This document shows, piece by piece, positions 1 through 6,229 of a DNA stretch of 6,229 nt. The translations under genes and the position numbers were made by a program. The DNA lies in NCBI GenBank assembly GCA_030042755.1, contig JASHZC010000137.1:1-6229 (forward strand). The letters are read 5' to 3'. The stretch comes from Vulcanimicrobiota bacterium. GTDB lineage: Bacteria > Eremiobacterota > Eremiobacteria > Baltobacterales > Baltobacteraceae. Each line of letters opens with the position of its first letter. Position 1 is the first letter of the stretch. The notes under the pieces are model-generated. The model saw nothing but the letters and a program-made list of their open reading frames with translations. It had not been told where the DNA came from and did no database searches.

Positions 1-1632
1 TGGGCCGCGTACCCGGCGCCCGACATCGTGCGGGCAGAGCTGCTCCGCGGTCCCGGCTCCGCGCTCTACGGTGGCGGGGCGATCGGCGGCGTACTCTCGT
101 TGCAGACGTTCGGTCCGACTGCCGCGACGACGCAACCGCAAGGCACGATGAGTTTCAGCGGCGGCACGCATGGCTTCGGTCAAGACTACATTCAAACGGC
201 AGCTCCGATAACGAACCGGCTTTCGGCTTCATTTACTGCCCTTCAACAGCAACTGCAGTACGACGATCTCGCCCCAGGATATCAAACGGCGCACGACAAC
301 GAGGCGCAGTCGCAGAGCAGCATGGCATCGCTGCGCTTGCGCTATGCCGCTAGCGACTCGACCGTCTTGGAATACGGATATCGTGGAGCGTGGGATTACC
401 AACAGGAGGGCCGTCCGAACTACGACTTCTGGCGACGAATCGCGCAAAACGTATTCAGTGCAACACATACGACAAAGCAAAGCACGATTCGCGCCGGCGT
501 CTACCAACGCAACGCATTCGTGACCAATCGCGCGGATGAGTACCCAAGTCACCCGGGCACGCTGCTCTACACGCAATACGTACCGACGCACGAGAGCGGG
601 GTCCTCGCCGATTGGATCGTAGAAAGTCCCGTATCCACGTTTGAATTACATAGCGACGCAAAATTCGTCGGCGGCATCAGCGACCAATACAATGGAAAAG
701 GCGTCTTTTCGGTTTCGGGCAGCGGCGTGCAAACGATGGGCGGCCTCGCCGCTCAAGAAACGCTACACCTCGATCGCTTCGAGTTGATCGCCGGACTGCG
801 CGGTGATGCGATCGATCTGACCAACGCGCAGACGCAGAAGGGAACGGTCGTCACTCCGATTGCGGCGCGAACGTATCGCGCGCTCTCGCCTCGGCTCGCC
901 GCCCGCTACGATCTCACCAAGAAGCTCGCATTTCGAGCCTCAGCGGGCGACGGTTTCCGCGCGCCTTATCTCAACGAGCTGCTGCGCGGCTATCAGATCG
1001 GTGCCATCCAGTATCTTCCAAACTCGCACCTGGTCCCGGAGCGCAGCACGGCGCTTGGATCCGGCATCGATTGGCTCTTCGGGCGGAGCGACGAACTTAG
1101 CGCGGACTTCACACATGCCTACGTTACCGACGCCATCGACTTCTGCACGATCAGCGCGACGGTACAGATGCGCTGCAATTTCTCTCACACGCAGACCGAC
1201 GGCACGGCGCTCGTGTACACGCACAACGTGAGCGCGTGCTCGCGTCTCACGCTTTCGGGGAACGAACAGTACGCGCGCATTACGGTCGGTACGCCCGAAG
1301 AGATTGGTAAGCAGCTGCCCTACGTGCCGAAGGCGTCGGCAACCGCCGATTACGACACGATGATCGGCGCAACGCAGACTGGTTTCGACGTTCACTACAC
1401 CGGAATGACGTGGGCCGATGACCTGAACGAACAACCGCTGGGCGCCGCCATAACCGCGGGACTGCATGCCGTCTTCCCTCTTCGAGAGGGCGCACGCATC
1501 ATTCTCAATGCCGACAATGTAACCAATGCTCGCTACCTCTCGAGCATCGATCGCTACGCTCCGCCGCAAGTAATCTCGATCGCCGTCGCAGCGCCCGTCG
1601 GAACGCCGCCACAACCAACCTGCGCGCGATAA
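1..1632 (+). CDS. TonB-dependent outer-membrane receptor, 3' part (N-terminus outside window)
   Basis: This is the C-terminal 543 residues of a TonB-dependent receptor, a 22-strand outer-membrane β-barrel with an internal plug that imports siderophores, vitamins or similar ligands using energy from TonB/ExbBD. The frame is open from base 1. The GTG at 28 is an internal valine, not a start, because it falls inside the conserved plug end: residues 8-31 read DIVRAELLRGPGSALYGGGAIGG plus V, matching the family pattern 'I-E-LRGP-S-LYG--A-GGV'. The rest is barrel sequence, rich in alternating aromatic strands. Residues 499-519 (ARIILNADNVTNARYL followed by SSIDRY) match the penultimate barrel strands. 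Cys382 and Cys392 lie in a likely surface loop and could form a disulfide. The end is unusual: the last strand (about 523-533) is followed by a Pro-rich TPPQPTCAR tail instead of a terminal Phe or Trp. The TonB box, signal peptide and most of the plug are missing, so the substrate cannot be inferred. Confidence 0.93.
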   Translation, partial: WAAYPAPDIVRAELLRGPGSALYGGGAIGGVLSLQTFGPTAATTQPQGTMSFSGGTHGFGQDYIQTAAPITNRLSASFTALQQQLQYDDLAPGYQTAHDNEAQSQSSMASLRLRYAASDSTVLEYGYRGAWDYQQEGRPNYDFWRRIAQNVFSATHTTKQSTIRAGVYQRNAFVTNRADEYPSHPGTLLYTQYVPTHESGVLADWIVESPVSTFELHSDAKFVGGISDQYNGKGVFSVSGSGVQTMGGLAAQETLHLDRFELIAGLRGDAIDLTNAQTQKGTVVTPIAARTYRALSPRLAARYDLTKKLAFRASAGDGFRAPYLNELLRGYQIGAIQYLPNSHLVPERSTALGSGIDWLFGRSDELSADFTHAYVTDAIDFCTISATVQMRCNFSHTQTDGTALVYTHNVSACSRLTLSGNEQYARITVGTPEEIGKQLPYVPKASATADYDTMIGATQTGFDVHYTGMTWADDLNEQPLGAAITAGLHAVFPLREGARIILNADNVTNARYLSSIDRYAPPQVISIAVAAPVGTPPQPTCAR

Positions 1633-1700
1633 GCGTACGGCACATCGGGCGTTTGGTTGCAGGCGCCGCCGGGAAGAACACGTGCGAAAGCAATCATCCC

Positions 1701-1705
1701 GGAGG
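1701..1705 (+). promoter_or_regulatory. Shine-Dalgarno site of the 135-residue protein
   Basis: GGAGG lies 7 bases before the ATG at 1713. It decides the start: the same frame is open upstream to another ATG at 1653, but that extension would place 20 polar residues before an otherwise classic signal peptide, and its first ATG has no comparable ribosome-binding site. Confidence 0.8.
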
Positions 1706-1712
1706 CCTCTTC

Positions 1713-2120
1713 ATGAACGTTCGTTCTTTGCTCGCGGCGCTCGCTGCAACCGGAATACTCGCGATGAGCGCACCCGCGTTGCCGGCCGCCGCCAACGGAG
1801 CGGCGAGCACGCGTAACTTGCTGCTGCTTGGCGGTGCAGCCGCAGCCTACCTCATTATTCGCCACAACCACAAAGTTCACGAGGAACGCGCGGAGCATGC
1901 CGCGCGTCAGGCTGCGGAAGCGGAACGTAGCAATGATGCGTGGTCCGCGTATCACCACGCTCAGAGCGCATATAGCCAGGAAGCGGCGGCTAATTCCGAA
2001 CTCCAAAAGGAAGTCGCTTATCAGCATAGCCTGGTGGTGTCGCAGCGTAAGGTACTTGCATCGCTCAGCGTTCAGGACGGCGGCGACGGAATGGTCTCCT
2101 ACGGATGGGGTACCGTTTGA
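1713..2120 (+). CDS. Small secreted or membrane-anchored helical protein of unknown function
   Basis: I do not recognise a named family. The 135-residue product starts with a signal peptide: Arg4, a hydrophobic core at about 6-19, then a small-residue stretch APALPAAANG with likely cleavage near residues 25-27. A second hydrophobic segment follows at 35-49 (NLLLLGGAAAAYLII), short for a membrane helix but uninterrupted, then a basic patch RHNHK. Residues 53-118 are rich in Ala, Glu, Gln and Lys and look like a long amphipathic or coiled-coil helix. The tail (122-135) is Gly-rich, DGGDGMVSYGWGTV. The protein should therefore be exported and possibly remain membrane-anchored. It begins 80 bases after the receptor stop with no terminator seen between them, and its 3' end overlaps the next lipoprotein gene, which suggests an envelope operon. 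The function is unknown. A structural periplasmic role is only a guess. Confidence 0.82.
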   Translation: MNVRSLLAALAATGILAMSAPALPAAANGAASTRNLLLLGGAAAAYLIIRHNHKVHEERAEHAARQAAEAERSNDAWSAYHHAQSAYSQEAAANSELQKEVAYQHSLVVSQRKVLASLSVQDGGDGMVSYGWGTV

Positions 2121-2476
2121 GGCGCAGCGCGCTGCTCGCGCCGATCTTCCTTCTCGCACTCGCCGCCTGCGCCAGCGCCAAGGATCCGCAATCGGTTGCG
2201 ACGGCAGTCACGCGCGCCGTTTACGGTAATAATCCCGCAGCGGCTGCCGGCTATTTCAACGATACGCTGCGACCCCAGATCACTCGCGCGAGCGTCGGCC
2301 TCATTTCCGACAAGATGCACGCGCTCGGCCGCTTTAGCGGTCTAACCCTTCTCTCGAGCGATACGTCCAAGCACGAATACACGTATCGTGCGGCATTCGA
2401 GCGCGGGACGATGAACGTCGTCGTGCGCGTTGACTCCGACGGTCGTCTGGCCGCGTATCGAGTCTTTCCGACGTAA
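2105..2476 (+). CDS. Small predicted lipoprotein, possible NTF2-like (DUF3887-type) domain
   Basis: The 123-residue product has a lipoprotein signal: Arg residues at 4, 6 and 7, a hydrophobic core at 9-20, and lipobox LAAC with Cys22 as the lipidation site. The mature part (about 100 residues) has an α-helical start (SVATAVTRAVYGNNPAAAAGYF) followed by β-rich segments ending in VVVRVDSDGRLAAYRVFPT. This layout resembles small NTF2-like/DUF3887 domains, but that is fold-level inference without a decisive motif. The gene overlaps the preceding stop by 16 bases if it starts at ATG 2105. An alternative TTG at 2117 gives a 4-base overlap (TTGA), a 119-residue protein with the same signal peptide, and a better ribosome-binding site (GGATGGGG just upstream). 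Either way translation is probably coupled to the upstream gene. The first residue after Cys22 is Ala and the next Ser, with no Asp +2 retention signal, so outer-membrane sorting is possible. Confidence 0.8.
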   Translation: MGYRLRRSALLAPIFLLALAACASAKDPQSVATAVTRAVYGNNPAAAAGYFNDTLRPQITRASVGLISDKMHALGRFSGLTLLSSDTSKHEYTYRAAFERGTMNVVVRVDSDGRLAAYRVFPT

Positions 2477-2482
2477 CCCGCG

Positions 2483-4717
2483 TCACGCCGAGCTTGCGCG
2501 ATCGATTGAAAGGAACGTGCGAGCAAAGAGATCTGCCGGCAGCGGGTGACCGAGGGCGTAACCCTGTACGTACGTGCAGCCGGTTTCCCGCATGATCTCG
2601 AGCTGCATCGGATTTTCGACACCTTCGGCGACGACGGTCATTCCCAATTCGGCCGCGAGCCGCACGACGGTTCCGGCCACCGCTCGAGCCTTGCCGTCCA
2701 CCTCGCTCTTGGTGACGAACGAGCGGTCGATCTTCAACACGGCGACCGGCACATCGCGAACGCGCCCGAGAGAAGAGCCGCCGATGCCAAAGTCGTCGAT
2801 CGCGCTCTGCACGCCGATTTCGCGCAGTTCGCTTACCAAGGTTGCGACGTCCCGTTCGTCGCTCGCAACAACACGCTCGTTGATTTCGACGATGAGCGCG
2901 TCGGGCGAAACCGCCGTGCGCTCGAGCAACTCGCGCACGCGATCGCGACATCGATTGTGCAGCACCTGACGCGAGAAGAGGTTGACCCAAACGCGAAAGT
3001 CCGCAATCTCTTCACGCCAGGTCCCGGCCTGCAGGAGACTTTGCTCCATAACGTTCCATCCGACGCGTTCTCCGATTGAGAGGCGCTCGAGCAGGTCGAT
3101 GAACGTAGCGGGCGTGACGATGCCGCGTTCGGGATGAATCCAACGAAGCAGCACTTCCGCGCCTGCGACGCGCCACGTCTGTAGCGATGGGTCGAAACGA
3201 AAGATCGGCTGATAGAACGGGACGAGTTCGTGGCGTTCCACCGCACGGTGCAATTCGCCGACCAGCGATGGCGATTCCACGATGCGCATCTCCGGAGAGT
3301 ACACGGCCATACGTGTCGGCGTCTCCTTCGCCTTGTGCAACGCAATATCGGCTTTGAGCAGCATGTCATCGGCCGATTCGGCGCGAGGCATTCGAATCGC
3401 GCCCATCGACACCGAAACGAACACGCGTGAACCCGCCGCATCGAAGGGCGATTCGAAGAAGGCCCGCAGCTCCGCCAAGACCGCAAGCGGACTCCGATCG
3501 TCGACGACGGCCAGCGCAAACTCATCCGCGCTAACGCGCGCGATCATGTGCGAACTGGGAAACGTGCCGCGTAAGCGCGACGCTATCTGCACCAAGAGGG
3601 CATCCGCGGCCGCGCGGCCGACGCCCTGATTGAGGAGGCGCATGTCGTCGATGTCCATGATCACGAGCACGACGGGCGCGCCGGCATGGTTCGCGATCCA
3701 TTCGACCAACCGCTCCCGGTTGGGCAAGCCGGTCAATTCGTCGACGAACGCGCGACGAGAAAGACGCGCGATAAACTCCCAGCGCTCGTCGACGAGTCCC
3801 CCGAGCAGAAATACCATCAACGATGATGCAAAGAGAAAGCCCTGCGTTTGCACGACGACGTTAGGATCGAGGCCCTGTGCGATGAGCGAAGCCGTTGCGC
3901 TCACCCATGCCGTAATCGATGCCAACGCGGCGCCGCGAATGCCGTAGCGAATCGCGAGCCACGACATCACAATGAACGAAAGATCGAGGATCGGCTCGTG
4001 CGTTATCTCCACGAGCCGAATACCGGAGGCAACGAGCAGCGCCGTTGCCACGACGGAGGCGACGATCTCCGTGCGCGGCGGATCCCGATGCTCGGCCGGC
4101 GCGCGCATGCTCGACCATCCCACAAGGGTCACGATCGCAGGCACGAGCGCAACGATTGCCGTCATGTCGCCTACGATGAACCGCGTGAGGGACTGCGTCA
4201 CGTCGGTCGTACCGATCCAATGGACGACCACGAGAAACGAGACGACGAGCGGTCCGATGACAAGCGGCGCAGCGATCCCGACGATGCCGTTGAACAAACT
4301 CACGTCGCGCAGATTGCGCAAGGGGAATTCGACGCGCAATCGCTCGCGCACCAAACGCACCGCGATGGCAAGGCCGCCGGCTACGAAACATTGCACGGCG
4401 AGCGACGGCAGAATTGGGCCGGCCATATGGTCGATCACCAGCCACTGCAGTAACGTCGAAATCGGAATCAGCGGCCACCATTGCCATCCGATGTAGAGCA
4501 GCAACAGCACGTCGACGGCAAGAACGGGATAGACCGGCGAAAGGCCACTCGTGCGAAACAGAAATCGCGTAAGGCAATCGACGGCTTGCCACAAGAGCAA
4601 GAACGTAGCGATGGAGAGGATAGTCCGTTGCCGGGATTTCGATCGGGTTGCCAGGCGAGGCAGGGTAGCCGTTTTCGTACTCCAGCGAGCGTTTGCAAAA
4701 AAAAGAGGCCCGGCCAC
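2483..4717 (-). CDS. Membrane-bound MASE1-like / degenerate GGDEF / EAL c-di-GMP phosphodiesterase
   Basis: This 744-residue signalling protein probably hydrolyses c-di-GMP to pGpG at the inner membrane. Residues about 31-310 hold several hydrophobic helices typical of a MASE1 sensor, including FIVGDMTAIVALVP (180-193) and an Ile/Leu-rich segment ending WLAIRYGIRGAAL (253-265). The GGDEF domain starts at DELTGLPNR (326-334) and keeps metal-binding Asp355. Its signature at 396-400 is SADEF, and the RxxD inhibitory site is absent (PSSH), so cyclase activity is doubtful. The EAL domain (about 488-738) keeps the catalytic set: Glu521 in EVLLRW, Asn579, Glu611, Asp641-Asp642 in DDFG, Lys662, Glu698 in EGVE, and Gln718 in QGYALG. 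GTG 4717 is the only ATG/GTG/TTG start before the first membrane helix and has AAGAGG 9 bases upstream, yet it sits inside the rpoB terminator, so the N-terminus is uncertain. The gene converges on the lipoprotein gene. The ligand sensed is unknown. Confidence 0.9.
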   Translation of the reverse strand: MAGPLFFANARWSTKTATLPRLATRSKSRQRTILSIATFLLLWQAVDCLTRFLFRTSGLSPVYPVLAVDVLLLLYIGWQWWPLIPISTLLQWLVIDHMAGPILPSLAVQCFVAGGLAIAVRLVRERLRVEFPLRNLRDVSLFNGIVGIAAPLVIGPLVVSFLVVVHWIGTTDVTQSLTRFIVGDMTAIVALVPAIVTLVGWSSMRAPAEHRDPPRTEIVASVVATALLVASGIRLVEITHEPILDLSFIVMSWLAIRYGIRGAALASITAWVSATASLIAQGLDPNVVVQTQGFLFASSLMVFLLGGLVDERWEFIARLSRRAFVDELTGLPNRERLVEWIANHAGAPVVLVIMDIDDMRLLNQGVGRAAADALLVQIASRLRGTFPSSHMIARVSADEFALAVVDDRSPLAVLAELRAFFESPFDAAGSRVFVSVSMGAIRMPRAESADDMLLKADIALHKAKETPTRMAVYSPEMRIVESPSLVGELHRAVERHELVPFYQPIFRFDPSLQTWRVAGAEVLLRWIHPERGIVTPATFIDLLERLSIGERVGWNVMEQSLLQAGTWREEIADFRVWVNLFSRQVLHNRCRDRVRELLERTAVSPDALIVEINERVVASDERDVATLVSELREIGVQSAIDDFGIGGSSLGRVRDVPVAVLKIDRSFVTKSEVDGKARAVAGTVVRLAAELGMTVVAEGVENPMQLEIMRETGCTYVQGYALGHPLPADLFARTFLSIDRASSA

Positions 4718-4736
4718 TGCGCCGGACCTCTTTTTT
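4697..4736 (-). terminator. Intrinsic terminator of rpoB
   Basis: A 10-bp G+C-rich inverted repeat (4705-4714 and 4721-4730) with a 6-base loop (4715-4720) is flanked by 8 A on the left and 6 T on the right. Read on the minus strand, the hairpin pairs fully if one G-U wobble is allowed and is followed by 8 U, 18 bases after the rpoB stop codon. Read on the plus strand, the same position is a C-A mismatch, so the element looks tuned to stop rpoB transcription. It may still act weakly in the other direction. It overlaps the 5' end of the downstream GGDEF/EAL reading frame. Confidence 0.88.
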
Positions 4737-4753
4737 GTTATCGGAAGTTTTCG

Positions 4754-6229
<1,476 letters not shown>

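Noticed and set aside
28..30. GTG as the start of the TonB-receptor gene
   Set aside because: The frame is open to base 1 and residues before it (PDI) belong to the conserved plug motif, so this is an internal valine.
940..1614. 224-residue minus-strand reading frame inside the receptor gene
   Set aside because: Arg-rich composition without recognisable motifs, fully opposite a clear receptor frame; a shadow of G+C-rich coding.
1653..1712. Upstream ATG 1653 extending the 135-residue protein by 20 residues
   Set aside because: It would bury the signal peptide behind polar residues, and GGAGG sits correctly for ATG 1713.
1633..1712. Terminator or promoter between the receptor and the small protein
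   Set aside because: I found no hairpin followed by a T-tract and no convincing -35/-10 pair in this gap.
1554..2159. 201-residue minus-strand reading frame over the receptor end and small protein
   Set aside because: No motif, no ribosome-binding site of note, and it opposes a signal-peptide protein with a good start site.
3848..4453. 201-residue plus-strand reading frame opposite the MASE1 region
   Set aside because: Very rich in Arg, His and Asp, as expected from the complement of membrane-helix codons; no domain seen.

Overview
The window (about 59% G+C by impression, not counted) reads as chromosomal DNA of a bacterium with an outer membrane whose RNA polymerase is not proteobacterial. 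Two facts point there. The left end encodes a TonB-dependent outer-membrane receptor. The right end encodes an RpoB C-terminus that resembles Bacillus-type β and lacks the large insertion E. coli β carries after the 'SLRVP' segment. That combination fits a diderm Terrabacteria-type lineage. Candidatus Eremiobacterota (WPS-2) or a relative is my best guess, but this is an impression, not a database result.

Layout. Plus strand: the 3' part of a TonB-dependent receptor (1-1632); a small secreted or membrane-anchored helical protein (1713-2120); and a small predicted lipoprotein overlapping it (2105-2476). Minus strand, converging on these with a 6-bp gap: a membrane-bound MASE1-like/GGDEF/EAL c-di-GMP protein (2483-4717). 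Upstream of it, in the same direction, is the 3' part of rpoB (4754-6229, running off the window). A strong intrinsic terminator (4697-4736) follows the rpoB stop codon.

How they work together. The three plus-strand genes all encode envelope proteins and have no recognisable terminator between them, so they may be co-transcribed. The EAL domain keeps every catalytic residue while the GGDEF motif is degraded to SADEF, so the protein is probably a c-di-GMP phosphodiesterase controlled by its membrane sensor. RpoB has a normal catalytic core followed by a roughly 150-residue, very acidic tail.

Most notable points: rpoB is not followed by rpoC but by a terminator and an unrelated signalling gene; the only conventional start codon of that signalling gene lies in the loop of the rpoB terminator; and RpoB carries the long acidic tail. 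I saw no RNA genes, CRISPR arrays, insertion sequences or attachment sites. No stretch of more than about 80 bases lacks a gene.
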